DNA of 35,633 bases. Source: CAYVLA01 sp964549615 [NCBI: uncultured Thermococci archaeon] (lineage in GTDB: Archaea > CAYQAE01 > CAYVLA01). The notes beneath the pieces are model-generated. The model made no database searches, was not told the DNA's origin, and saw only the letters and a list, made by a program, of their open reading frames with translations. The position numbers and the translations under genes are program-made. Position 1 is the first letter of the stretch. Every line of letters begins with the position of its first letter. The stretch is taken from NCBI GenBank assembly GCA_964549615.1, contig CAZJVP010000016.1, positions 1-35,633 on the forward strand. The letters run 5' to 3'. Below, piece by piece: positions 7,439 to 16,029 of this stretch.

Positions 7439-8833
7439 ATGATAAGAGCGGGTGCTGCTTCGGTTGAGATCACGCCTGAGACCGATGTGCAGCTTGCAGG
7501 CGCGGTCGGGGTACGCAGACCGGCACGGTTTATCCAGGACCCACTCTTCGCCAAGGCTCTGGTCGTCGAGAGCGGATCCCGCAAGATTTGCCTGGTGAGC
7601 CTAGACCTATGCGTCGTCACGAGCGGTCCAGTTGATGAGATCCGTCACTCCGCTGCGAACGAGCTGGGATTCGATCCGAACGCGATAATGATCCACGCGA
7701 CCCAGACGCATTCGGCTCCGTCCCTAGGCAACTTCATGCTCAGCGATGACTTCCAAGGGCTGTCGCCTGAGTTCGAATGGCTCAGGGGAGGGGATGCCCG
7801 TTATGATGCATTTGCAAAGCCGCGCATCCTAGAAGCCATCAGGCAGGCAGAAGCCGGCCTTGAATGTGCGCATGTGGGAGCTGCGAGCGCGATCGAGGGG
7901 AGGATGGCGCACAACCGAAGGGCGGTGGGGCGGGACGGCCTCGTCATCATGCCGGGACCTTCGTGGGCGCTGCAAGACAAGAGCGTAGGGCGAGGACCCC
8001 TGGGACCCACGAAGATACGCTACATGGAAGGCCCAATGGATCCGGAACTGGGCGTCGTGTGTTTCCGACGCGAATCGCTTCACCTTTCTGCCTTGTTGGT
8101 GAACTACACGTGCCACCCGGTTCACAACTTCCCGAAGCCGTGCGTATCGGCCGACTGGCCAGGAGCACTGTCAAGCGAGCTTAGATCCCGCTACGGCGCG
8201 GGCTGCATACCGCTAGTAACGAACGGGGCGTGTGGCAACATCAATCCCTGGCCCCCCTTCGACCCCAACTACGTTGAGGATCAGGCCGTCATGGGGCGAA
8301 TACTGGCCGAAAGGGTCACCGCTGCCGTCAACACGGTTGAGTTCAAGGCGGAAGCAGAAGTCGACTGGCGGGTAAGGACCGTGAAGATTCCGCTCAGGGA
8401 GATAGATGACCGCGAATTAGAGAAGGCACGAGACATTCTCGGCCAGAATCCACAGCCCGTCTGGAATCCTCAACGAACGGCCGTCGATGTGCGCTGGGCC
8501 ATGGCGGCGGGGCTTCTTGATCTGTATCGGCTCAAGCAGCGAAGCCCCGAGCATGAATACGAGATCCAGGTCTTCCGAATCGGCGACACAGCCATCGTAG
8601 GACTGCCCGGCGAGCCCTTCGTGGAAGGAGGACTCGCCATCAAGCTCGCTTCGCCAACCTACCCGACATACGTTGTCCACGGAGTCAACAGCTATGTCGG
8701 CTACTTGCCAACGAAGGAGGCATTCGCTCGAGGCGGACATGAGACGGCGACCGGTAACTGGTCACGTCTGATACCGGAGGCATTGGACATCGTAGTCGCC
8801 AACGCCAAGGAGATGCTCCTCGACCTTTTCTAG
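7439..8833 (+). CDS. Neutral/alkaline ceramidase-like zinc hydrolase, atypical
   Basis: A 464-residue protein of the neutral ceramidase N-terminal superfamily (PF04734-like). Metal-site motifs are visible: HATQTHSAP near residues 84-92, NYTCHPVHN near 222-230, and GLPGEPFVEGG and YVGYLPTKEAF in the C-terminal half. True ceramidases have a nucleophilic serine in GNLSPN; here the aligned segment is GACGNINP with N269 at that position. There is no signal peptide, and the C-terminal immunoglobulin-like domain of true ceramidases is missing. It is therefore probably another zinc amidase or esterase of unknown substrate. It follows the CehA-like gene on the same strand but has its own promoter. Confidence 0.8.
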   Translation: MIRAGAASVEITPETDVQLAGAVGVRRPARFIQDPLFAKALVVESGSRKICLVSLDLCVVTSGPVDEIRHSAANELGFDPNAIMIHATQTHSAPSLGNFMLSDDFQGLSPEFEWLRGGDARYDAFAKPRILEAIRQAEAGLECAHVGAASAIEGRMAHNRRAVGRDGLVIMPGPSWALQDKSVGRGPLGPTKIRYMEGPMDPELGVVCFRRESLHLSALLVNYTCHPVHNFPKPCVSADWPGALSSELRSRYGAGCIPLVTNGACGNINPWPPFDPNYVEDQAVMGRILAERVTAAVNTVEFKAEAEVDWRVRTVKIPLREIDDRELEKARDILGQNPQPVWNPQRTAVDVRWAMAAGLLDLYRLKQRSPEHEYEIQVFRIGDTAIVGLPGEPFVEGGLAIKLASPTYPTYVVHGVNSYVGYLPTKEAFARGGHETATGNWSRLIPEALDIVVANAKEMLLDLF

Positions 8834-8934
8834 GCGGATTCCAGCTAGGGGCATGGGGCCTTGGGCCCTGCAACCCTGCGCCATATGTCTGGCTTTCTCC
8901 CCAAGCTTGCCCAAGACAGGTGAAGCTTGGGGAT

Positions 8935-9410
8935 TCGGGCGGTGTCGCCTATGCAAGCCTAGTGTTGGCGACGCCCTGGATAGTTTCCTTCGAAGAATGA
9001 GGCCGTAGAGGGCCAGACCTGCAAGTAGGCTTGTCGCAGTGACTGCAGGCCACTCGGCGACGTATACCCACAGCAATGCCTGGTTCTTCAGATCAATCGC
9101 GATTCCCGAATATCGGGAAGGGAGCCCCGAGCTTTTCTTACCTCGACCAGGGCCCCCTCCCATTGTCCAGGTGAACCGGCTTTGGGCTCCGGTCGCTGCG
9201 CCTCTTCTCTTCGAGAATCCTGTGGCTGTTTGCTCGAAGCACTCCGCGAAGTGGAGGAGGGCGGCCATTATCCGAGGCTTCGCACTGGTACAGGTGGAGG
9301 CCTTGCTTCATGTGGTTGATCAGCACGGCGTCCCGAGAAGGTTCTCGCCTAGGAGGGGCAGCACGATGTTCATGAATATGTCCAAGCCCATATCTCTGGT
9401 ATGAGTGTCT
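8935..9410 (-). pseudogene. Decayed C-terminal fragment of a GATase1-like membrane protein
   Basis: Minus-strand sequence encodes pieces that match the C-terminal third of the intact protein at 11615-12856. LDIFMN near 9385 matches LDVFMNMLHY. LKNQALLWVYVAEW near 9060 matches LKNRALLWTYVIEW, and both are followed by a transmembrane stretch and a basic end. Between these anchors the reading frame is interrupted by stops and frame changes, the segment between the conserved ends is shortened, and no proper stop follows the basic end. No N-terminal part is present. It is a remnant of a duplicated gene. Confidence 0.7.
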
Positions 9411-9476
9411 AGCTATGGGATCAAGCCTTGCGCGGCGTATCGCCTCGAACCCTTACTATTTTAGCTGTCAGGCTTC

Positions 9477-9697
9477 ATGGGACTCTTGCTCGAGTTTCTA
9501 TCAAGAGATAAGCTCAAAAAAAGGACGCCAAACGAGCCCCACTCTGGACGGTCTCGAGGATCGACCTGGTCGAATACGGATCTGACCAAGTTTTGGCGGA
9601 GATCGATCCGTTGCCAGCAAATCCTCGTATAGCTGCCAGGATAGGATCGCTCGTCGAGCGGACTTTAGATCCCAGACTCATGCGCAAGATTTTTTAG
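9477..9697 (+). pseudogene. Small gene split by a -1 shift at an A7 run
   Basis: From ATG 9477 the frame reads MGLLLEFLSRDKLKK up to seven adenines at 9516-9522. A -1 shift there gives a continuous protein-like sequence of about 73 residues with the segments VSRIDLVEYGSDQVLAEI and SLVERTLDPRLMRKIF, ending at TAG 9695-9697. Without the shift the upstream frame continues with low-complexity sequence to a stop near 9630, and the downstream frame lacks a start codon. Possible readings are a sequencing or assembly indel, a genuine frameshift mutation, or programmed -1 slippage on two AAA codons. TACTATTTTAG lies about 20 nt upstream. The family is not recognised. Confidence 0.4.
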
Positions 9698-9730
9698 GTC
9701 TTGTGTCTCGCGCCGCGAGCCCAAATGGGC

Positions 9731-9740
9731 GATGATAAAC
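9731..9740 (+). promoter_or_regulatory. TATA box for FG-GAP protein gene
   Basis: GATGATAAAC is centred 28 nt before the ATG at 9764, the spacing expected for leaderless archaeal transcription. It supports 9764 over in-frame upstream starts such as 9701. Confidence 0.55.
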
Positions 9741-9763
9741 GCACACGGAGTTGGCGACCTAGT

Positions 9764-11260
9764 ATGGTGAAGAAACCACTGATCGCAATTCTGATCGTAT
9801 GCAGCATAATTGCGGAGACTTGGGCAATACAGCAGCTCCAGGTCAAATGGACATTCAATGCGAGCGCTCAGTTCCCTGGCAAGGTCTTCGGCGCAAACTT
9901 CCAAGCAGGTATCACCGTGTTCGACATCGACGCCGATGGAAAGAATGAGGTCATCTTCGGCACCAGAACCGGAGACAGCAAGAGAATATGGTGCACGGAC
10001 CAGTCAGGAAGACTGAAATGGGTCTTTCCGCCGATCTACGAAAGCGGCTATCCTGGAGATCCGCAGACCAAGGTATCCATTGTGGACGTGAACAATGACG
10101 GCAAGTATGAGCTGGCGATTGCTGGCAGGGGAGCGAAACTCCACGTTCTCAAGTCCGACGGCTCGCTCATGTGGTACTGGAATAACACATACCAGAGATC
10201 AATGCGCGGCGCCCCACAGGCCTACGATGTCGATGGTGACGGGTATGTCGAGTTTTTCCTCAACGACGATGGTGGTCAGATCTATCGCGTCAGCCACGAT
10301 GGCAACTTGGTCTGGCAGTCGGTGGCTGTCGCAGGAGGCAACAGATGTCATCCGACCGTAGCGGACATCGACAGGGACGGAGAGTACGAGGTGCTTGTGG
10401 CTTCCCAGGACAATAACCTGTACTGCCTGAGATCGAGCACCGGGGAGGAGAAATGGAGATTCGACACCGGAGCTAGAATGCAGGCGAACCCCGTGATCGT
10501 GGCCGATGTCAACAAGGACGGAGAGTACGAGGCAATCGTATGGAACGACGCCCCGGTGAATTCCGTTTTCGCAGTGAGCTTCTTCGGCACCGAGATCTGG
10601 AGATGGATCCCCCCAAGAGAAGGAAGCATACAGCTCTGCCAGGCGATGGGCGATATCGATGGGGACGGCAACTACGAAATGGCAATAATGTCTGCTTCAG
10701 GCCTCTACCTGATAAGCATCGCTGGATCAGGCCCGAGACTAAGATGGGAACTTAACCTGTCGTACTGGATTGAGCAAGGGGTCCTGCCTGCCGGAGCGGT
10801 CCCGAACTCGCTCTCATCGTATCAGCTGATTGCCGACATCAACGGTGACGACAAACAAGAAATCCTCTGGCTTGCACCCTATCCCATAGTAACGGACGCA
10901 GCTACCGGCCAACCCATAGCCTACTACATAAACGAACACCTGAGGCTCAAGAAGAACCAGGAGAGTGGTGGCTGGTGGGGAGATGTCGATAACGACGGCA
11001 AGTCTGAATGGATCGTCGAACTGGTGGGCAACACCGACGCACAAACTCAACTCTACTGCGTAACCATGAACGGCAAGTTCCCAGCCAAATCCCCGTGGCC
11101 CGAGTACTACCACTCAGCCTACCCGGCCAAGCACCAACAGAGCCAGACATGGCTCACTCTCAAAGCGGCCTACTCGAACTCCCTCTGGTTCCCCATGCCC
11201 GAAGTACTTCTCTGGCCCCTCCTAGCAGCGCTCAGTGCGTACCTCCTCCATAGACGATAG
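9764..11260 (+). CDS. Secreted FG-GAP/VCBS beta-propeller surface protein
   Basis: A 498-residue exported protein. Residues 1-21 are a signal peptide (KKPLIAILIVCSIIAETWA). The body has eight calcium-loop repeats of the form D-x-D-x-D-G-x-x-E: DIDADGKNEV, DVNNDGKYEL, DVDGDGYVEF, DIDRDGEYEV, DVNKDGEYEA, DIDGDGNYEM, DINGDDKQEI and DVDNDGKSEW, consistent with an integrin-like propeller. The extreme C-terminus is MPEV, about 14 hydrophobic residues and HRR, which looks like a PEP-CTERM-like signal or short anchor. Such proteins usually bind ligands or calcium at the cell surface; no enzymatic site is visible. The gene is monocistronic, with its own TATA box and a U-rich terminator. Confidence 0.82.
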   Translation: MVKKPLIAILIVCSIIAETWAIQQLQVKWTFNASAQFPGKVFGANFQAGITVFDIDADGKNEVIFGTRTGDSKRIWCTDQSGRLKWVFPPIYESGYPGDPQTKVSIVDVNNDGKYELAIAGRGAKLHVLKSDGSLMWYWNNTYQRSMRGAPQAYDVDGDGYVEFFLNDDGGQIYRVSHDGNLVWQSVAVAGGNRCHPTVADIDRDGEYEVLVASQDNNLYCLRSSTGEEKWRFDTGARMQANPVIVADVNKDGEYEAIVWNDAPVNSVFAVSFFGTEIWRWIPPREGSIQLCQAMGDIDGDGNYEMAIMSASGLYLISIAGSGPRLRWELNLSYWIEQGVLPAGAVPNSLSSYQLIADINGDDKQEILWLAPYPIVTDAATGQPIAYYINEHLRLKKNQESGGWWGDVDNDGKSEWIVELVGNTDAQTQLYCVTMNGKFPAKSPWPEYYHSAYPAKHQQSQTWLTLKAAYSNSLWFPMPEVLLWPLLAALSAYLLHRR

Positions 11261-11272
11261 CAGAAACCGCAG

Positions 11273-11315
11273 CTTTTCTCCTTCTTTTTTTCTTTTCCCT
11301 CTCATCTCATCTTAT
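11273..11315 (+). terminator. U-rich archaeal terminator
   Basis: A pyrimidine tract with CTTTTCTCC, a run of seven T and TCTTTTCCC starts 13 nt after the stop of the FG-GAP gene. No stem precedes it, as is typical of archaeal intrinsic termination. Confidence 0.6.
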
Positions 11316-11614
11316 CGATCCGTGTCAGCTTTAAGTCTTGGCGCAGTCCCTGCTCGATGGAACACGGCATTTGTCGCTGCGATGTCTACCGTACTCAGCG
11401 ACGCTGATCACCGCAAACTGCGCATTAGGGCCCGAGCTGCGCACGAGAGGTCTGTTCATCCAGCGCGCAACCATGTCCCTTTCTCCGAAACAACGGAAAC
11501 AACTCGCTCATCCATAAAGCCCCAGACGTCGTGCCCCAGGTTGCGTGTCCGACCGTACGATTAACGAATTCTCCCTTCCCGTCATTTCGCATGACGGACG
11601 TAGAGCCTAGCGGC
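11316..11614. other. Convergent intergenic region with a small hairpin
   Basis: No supported gene. A perfect 7-bp hairpin, CCGTCAT/ATGACGG with a 5-nt loop, lies at 11579-11597, 18 nt beyond the stop of the minus-strand GATase1-like gene, and may end that transcript; no U-tract follows on that strand. Confidence 0.4.
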
Positions 11615-12856
11615 TCACCTTGCCAGGCGTGTGCGAGCAGCTTCGCGGAACAGCCTCCGCTGCACCATCACGATATAGATAAACTCACCCGAGATGATCA
11701 GAGTCGACAGAACGACGAACCACTCGATGACATACGTCCATAGGAGTGCACGGTTCTTCAGCCGGATGGCATGCTCGACAGTCGCCAACAGCATCTCCTT
11801 GGCCTCCCTGAGAAGGTCCAGAGACCCATCATATTGCTGTGCGAGATAGGCCTCCCTTCCCCTGTCCCTGACCATGTCAGCATCCCGGATCTCGTCATAG
11901 ATGACGTTCATGTTCGCCCCAAACCTATCCGCAAAATCGGCCAAGGTGAACAGGGAAGCTTTTGTATCCTCGTAGTCCATGAAAGCCTTCCTGGCCGCGT
12001 GGACCAGAAGGATGTCGCTGGGCATATCCGTTCCCATCGAGTAGTGCAGCATGTTCATGAAGACGTCCAAAGCGAAAGGATTGCCTCCCATGTTGGGATC
12101 TCGAAAGAACCACCACGCGTAGGTCATCCCGATATTGTTGGACCAGGTCTCCGCCTTGCCGCAGGTCCAGGAAATGAGGAAAGGGGGATCGTCCTTTCCG
12201 TCGATCGATCTTGCCCATATCTTCGCCCCCTCCTTGGCGATCATCAGATATGAGTGGGTCACCCGAATGTTGTCCATTCCAAGAGGTATGAACATCTTGA
12301 GCACGGGGGCTAGATAGGGATCCTCGTTGATCTTGATCCGTCCCCCGCGCCCAAAGGGATAGACCCTCCACTGGTCGAAAATCTCCTCCGATGCCTTTGA
12401 CGGGAATATCTCGCTTAGCCTAGAGTTGATCCACCCGAAGTTCGGTACCAATCCTTGGTTCGTGACGCCACCGATCGCAACATAGCCCCCGAGGCCCTCA
12501 ATCTCTATCGATCGCGCCAGATCATCTATCTGGCCGGGAGTCAGGAAATCCATGAACATGTGCTCAAAGACTATGAAATCGTGCTGGATCAACTCCTGAT
12601 AGGTACGAGGAAAGTACATTCTCATCAGCTTAATCCCTGCAGTTTTGTCCGGTGTCGCCATCCCGGATGAAGAGGTCATCCCCCATCCGCAAGGGATGAG
12701 AGTGAGGTTGAGCATGGGCTCTGCTTTGGACCAAGACACAAGAGGATTCATCCAAGGTGCGACTCCCCCCATGCAAAGAACGGTCACTCTGCATTCCCCA
12801 GGGACTATGCTCAAGGGCATGAAGCACGAGAGCATGAAAATTGCAACGGCCCGCAT
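11615..12856 (-). CDS. Membrane-anchored GATase1-like protein
   Basis: A 413-residue protein. Residues 1-24 form a signal peptide (AVAIFMLSCFMPLSIVPG). Residues about 25-260 resemble the class I glutamine-amidotransferase-like fold (PF07090 type): a strand and helix ending in HDFIVFEHMFMDFLTPGQ, then GLGGYVAIGGVTNQG where the nucleophile elbow would be. No cysteine is at the elbow, so amidotransferase activity is unlikely. A helical region of about 100 residues follows, then one transmembrane helix (EWFVVLSTLIISGEFIYIV) and a basic tail (QRRLFREAARTR). Most of the protein should face outward. The start at 12856 is chosen for the signal peptide and a TATA box; the frame is open to 12943. A decayed relative lies at 8935-9410. 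Confidence 0.68.
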   Translation of the reverse strand: MRAVAIFMLSCFMPLSIVPGECRVTVLCMGGVAPWMNPLVSWSKAEPMLNLTLIPCGWGMTSSSGMATPDKTAGIKLMRMYFPRTYQELIQHDFIVFEHMFMDFLTPGQIDDLARSIEIEGLGGYVAIGGVTNQGLVPNFGWINSRLSEIFPSKASEEIFDQWRVYPFGRGGRIKINEDPYLAPVLKMFIPLGMDNIRVTHSYLMIAKEGAKIWARSIDGKDDPPFLISWTCGKAETWSNNIGMTYAWWFFRDPNMGGNPFALDVFMNMLHYSMGTDMPSDILLVHAARKAFMDYEDTKASLFTLADFADRFGANMNVIYDEIRDADMVRDRGREAYLAQQYDGSLDLLREAKEMLLATVEHAIRLKNRALLWTYVIEWFVVLSTLIISGEFIYIVMVQRRLFREAARTRLAR

Positions 12857-12883
12857 GTTCGCGGCGGCCGACCTGGAGCGCAG

Positions 12884-12893
12884 AAATATCTTT
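12884..12893 (-). promoter_or_regulatory. TATA box for GATase1-like gene
   Basis: On the minus strand AGATATTTCT is centred about 32 nt before the ATG at 12856 with no ribosome-binding site near the ATG, supporting that start and a leaderless mRNA. Confidence 0.5.
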
Positions 12894-13078
12894 CGGGGCT
12901 GACCTGGACCAAAAATTCTAACGGAGAGATCGCGGCTAAGCACGGGTGCAATGCCGCACGCCTGGGATCAGATTCCAAACAGGCATCGAGGGCGTAATGA
13001 ACCTGATCGCTTCCGCCGATTGCCAGATTCGTCGAGGCCCCCATTGTCTCGCTTCGCTGACGGCGCATCCGCGCCCAG

Positions 13079-15715
13079 CTAGCCCAGACGGTAGGTAATC
13101 TTAACCAGGCAGTCCTTCGGCACACGAAGCTTCTCGTCGAACTCCACGATGAGATCCCCTGCATCATCGATCCTGCTCTGGAAATCCCCAGCCTCGACTC
13201 CCTCCATCCCGACCTCGAGGACCTCTTTGCGCCCTCCTCCTTTTAGGAGAAGTCTCTTGACGTCAAAATCGCTCTCAAGGAGAAGCTCCAGTTCGACTGC
13301 GAACTCCCTGCCCTCGGACTCCCTGTAACGGGCAGTTCCCCAGAAAGCCCCTGTCACAATCGGGGTCAGAAAGCCAGATTTCCATCCGTCGGGAATGTTG
13401 GGCCTGAACCCGAGGACGCCTGCCCTTACGTCAACGTGGAATCCCTGCAGTGCCCAAAGGGCATGCCATATAGACCCGGAGTTCATGTACCTGTCTCCCC
13501 TCGGCCTCTGGTCTGCGGAAAGCCCCAGCGGCTGGTCCCATATCATCCCGTATCTCTCGTAGAGCAGATCGTGAACGCCCTTGATCGACGAGAGCCCGAG
13601 TTCCACGTAGCCCATCTGGATTGCGAGGGATCCAAACTGGCCGACGCTGAAGCCAGGCCAGTTGGAGTTCACAAGCTCGCTTTGGCGGATCAACACGCCA
13701 TCCTCCGACACCTTCAGCTTCAGCAGCCTTTCCATGGTCTCGATCGCTCTCCTCACCCGGGCCGGATCGTTCACTGGGCCCTCGTTGAGGAATGAAGAGT
13801 ACCAGCTGCCGGCAAGCTGATCGTCCCTGCACTGATCGTTCCTCGGGTTCTCCTTCTTCTTCAAGAACCTCGGATCCTCGTCCTTGAGCTGCTCCTCGGT
13901 TCGCGTGTCCCTCTGCTCGGTGCACATTATGTAGTGGCCCTTCTTCTCGCTCCACAGCTTACTCTCGAAGCTCGCCTTCGCCGAGGCGAACATCTTCTCG
14001 TACCTTGCCGCCTCGGACTCCTCGCCCATCAGACGGGCGACCTTGGGCATGACCTTGAGGGCAGCCAACCAGAGGCCGCCGTCGTAGGAGTTTGCGCCGA
14101 AAAAGCCGCCCTCGAATGTGTTGCAGTTTCCGTATCCCTCCGGGAGGTCGTCACCGTCCCTGTCGAGGGCCTTCTCCCTCTCCATCGCCTCCTTCATCTT
14201 GTAGTATATCTCCTTGAGGCTGTCCAGGTTTCCAGTGTAAAGGTAGTTCCGCCAACACAGCAGGACGAACTTGGGGTTGAGATCGATCCAGTTGTATCCG
14301 TAGTTGTTCAGGAAGTCCATCCTGTTGTTCCCGAAATCGTGGTAGATCTGTCCCTTGAACTTGCCCAGCTTCTCGTACATCCTGTCCGAGAACTCGGCAT
14401 ACATCATAAGCTCCCGGTGGTCAAGGTCTGGGCAGAAAAGCAGCGTCATTGGGGATCCGTAGAACCTTTGGTCGAGGGTCCCCAGACAGGGGCAGTTGGG
14501 CGACTCTAGTATGGTGAACCTTCCGTCCTTGGTGTATGTCATGTTCGTGGAAAGGACGTAGTTCTGGTTGATCAGCATCTCCTGAAACCAGGGGGGAAGG
14601 GTGCTGTCAAGTATGAGATCCTGCCAAGACTCGACCGCCTCAAGATACTCGTCCACGAGCTCAAGATTCCTTCGAAGGACGTCGGCGGAGGAGCTGTAGA
14701 AGTTCGCATACCAATGCCCCATCTTCTTGCCCGCATGGTCGTAGGGAGTTGCGACTCGGCTCGCTATCTCGCCCGACCCAAACCCCCATCGATCGGGGGT
14801 GAACCAGCTCAGGCCAAAGACCATCCTGGTGCTCTCGCCCTTCCAGAGCGAAAACCTTGCGCCGACGACCGCGGCGTACTGGCCCTTGCGGTTCTGCACC
14901 CTGTTGGGTAGACTCCCGGACTTCGAAAGCTCCCTGAAAAGCCTATCCACCTCGGCCTTGCTGTGAGGGTTGTACTGGTAGGTGAACCTTTCCGAGAAGG
15001 ATTCGACGACGATCGAGTAGTCGCCGTACGCGAAGTCGGCAACCTCGGGGTGGCTCCTGCGGTGTTTGAAACGGACGCCGCCTGCAGCGGGCGAAACGCC
15101 GATCTCCTCCGCCCAGCCGCGATCATCCGAGAAATGCGGTTCCGTAGGCGGCACGAAGCTGTCCCACGTCGTCTTCGATCCCCAGCAACCATTCACGTCC
15201 TCCCACGAGAAACAGACGCTGCCCTCCACCTTGCCCTGCGAAACGTTCTCCACCTCGAAGATGAGATAGACGATGGGCAGGCTGAAGGCATGAGGTAGCC
15301 TGGGGATGATCGGCGAGAACGCAGTAAGACGAACCCTCAGTGGAAGGTCCTTGACCAGGTACTCCACGATACACCTCGGGTACAGCCCCCTGTAGCGGAT
15401 CTCACCCCTCTCGATCAGCAGTTCGGGCGGGACGATTTTGGAGCTCGCCTGCAGAACCTTCGTCTTGCCCGACCCACCCCACCTTGCGGACACTGCAAGG
15501 AAAGTCCCGGGCATTTCATCGATGGGGAAGACGTTGTTGTTGTTGATCGTGAAGTGACGGAAAGCTCCGTCTGGGCAGATCTCGATCTTCCCTGTGCCTA
15601 TGCCCCCCAAGGGTACGCCGCAGATCTGTTTGGGATTGTTCGGGTCAAACTCAACCAGTTTGACCGAGCCAGCGGGATTCTCCAGGTACTGCTCATACAC
15701 TCTTTCCCTTTCCAT
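13079..15715 (-). CDS. GH116 family glucosidase (GBA2-like)
   Basis: An 878-residue, apparently cytoplasmic glycoside hydrolase. The N-terminal beta-sandwich domain begins with the glycine-rich block GVPLGGIGTGKIEI (residues 33-46). The catalytic (alpha/alpha)6 domain has TILES with E404 where GH116 enzymes have the nucleophile. The segment FEGGFFGANSYDGGLWLAAL aligns with the conserved TYD...YCGGLWLAA region; the acid/base Asp is replaced by E535, or possibly served by D545. Cysteines C408, C410 and C531 cluster near these positions. Characterised GH116 enzymes hydrolyse beta-glucosides, beta-xylosides or glucosylceramide. No signal peptide. It lies downstream of a UroD-family gene and upstream of the GATase1-like gene on the same strand, with gaps over 200 bp, so cotranscription is uncertain. 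Confidence 0.88.
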   Translation of the reverse strand: MERERVYEQYLENPAGSVKLVEFDPNNPKQICGVPLGGIGTGKIEICPDGAFRHFTINNNNVFPIDEMPGTFLAVSARWGGSGKTKVLQASSKIVPPELLIERGEIRYRGLYPRCIVEYLVKDLPLRVRLTAFSPIIPRLPHAFSLPIVYLIFEVENVSQGKVEGSVCFSWEDVNGCWGSKTTWDSFVPPTEPHFSDDRGWAEEIGVSPAAGGVRFKHRRSHPEVADFAYGDYSIVVESFSERFTYQYNPHSKAEVDRLFRELSKSGSLPNRVQNRKGQYAAVVGARFSLWKGESTRMVFGLSWFTPDRWGFGSGEIASRVATPYDHAGKKMGHWYANFYSSSADVLRRNLELVDEYLEAVESWQDLILDSTLPPWFQEMLINQNYVLSTNMTYTKDGRFTILESPNCPCLGTLDQRFYGSPMTLLFCPDLDHRELMMYAEFSDRMYEKLGKFKGQIYHDFGNNRMDFLNNYGYNWIDLNPKFVLLCWRNYLYTGNLDSLKEIYYKMKEAMEREKALDRDGDDLPEGYGNCNTFEGGFFGANSYDGGLWLAALKVMPKVARLMGEESEAARYEKMFASAKASFESKLWSEKKGHYIMCTEQRDTRTEEQLKDEDPRFLKKKENPRNDQCRDDQLAGSWYSSFLNEGPVNDPARVRRAIETMERLLKLKVSEDGVLIRQSELVNSNWPGFSVGQFGSLAIQMGYVELGLSSIKGVHDLLYERYGMIWDQPLGLSADQRPRGDRYMNSGSIWHALWALQGFHVDVRAGVLGFRPNIPDGWKSGFLTPIVTGAFWGTARYRESEGREFAVELELLLESDFDVKRLLLKGGGRKEVLEVGMEGVEAGDFQSRIDDAGDLIVEFDEKLRVPKDCLVKITYRLG

Positions 15716-16029
15716 GATGGTGCCTCTGGCCCGAAGAATCTCCCCCGGATGAAAAATGTGTGCTGCTATGATGATTGGCCCGGATCACACCAGCCCAAAG
15801 CCTCTTGCAGCCTCCCTTGCCCACAACCGTGGTTTGCGGAAAATTCGCGGGCGATTGCCGCTCTGGAGAAGATCAGCACGCGCAGGTAGCAGGCCCCAAA
15901 CGGCAAAGTCCCTGCCTCGAGCTGCAGGGAGCTATTGCTTGCAGAGCTTTCCTGCGCGCTGACCTGAACCCGGCCGGCCCCCTTGTCCAAGAAACGGCCG
16001 CTGCCACGGGTTCCGGCCAACCCTGCAAC
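15716..16029. other. Intergenic region with a perfect hairpin
   Basis: No gene seen in about 310 bp. TCCCTGC (15909-15915) and GCAGGGA (15924-15930) form a 7-bp hairpin about 100 nt beyond the UroD-family stop on the minus strand. CATTTTTCA at about 15751-15759 is a weak TATA candidate for the GH116 gene. Confidence 0.4.

Noticed and set aside
11235-11564. A small protein overlapping the end of the FG-GAP gene
   Set aside because: Its sequence comes from the terminator pyrimidine tract and non-coding DNA, with no start signal.
7439-15715. A glucosylceramide degradation pathway from the ceramidase-like and GH116 genes
   Set aside because: Attractive, but the ceramidase-like protein lacks the nucleophilic serine, the genes are 4 kb apart on opposite strands, and both families have broader substrates.
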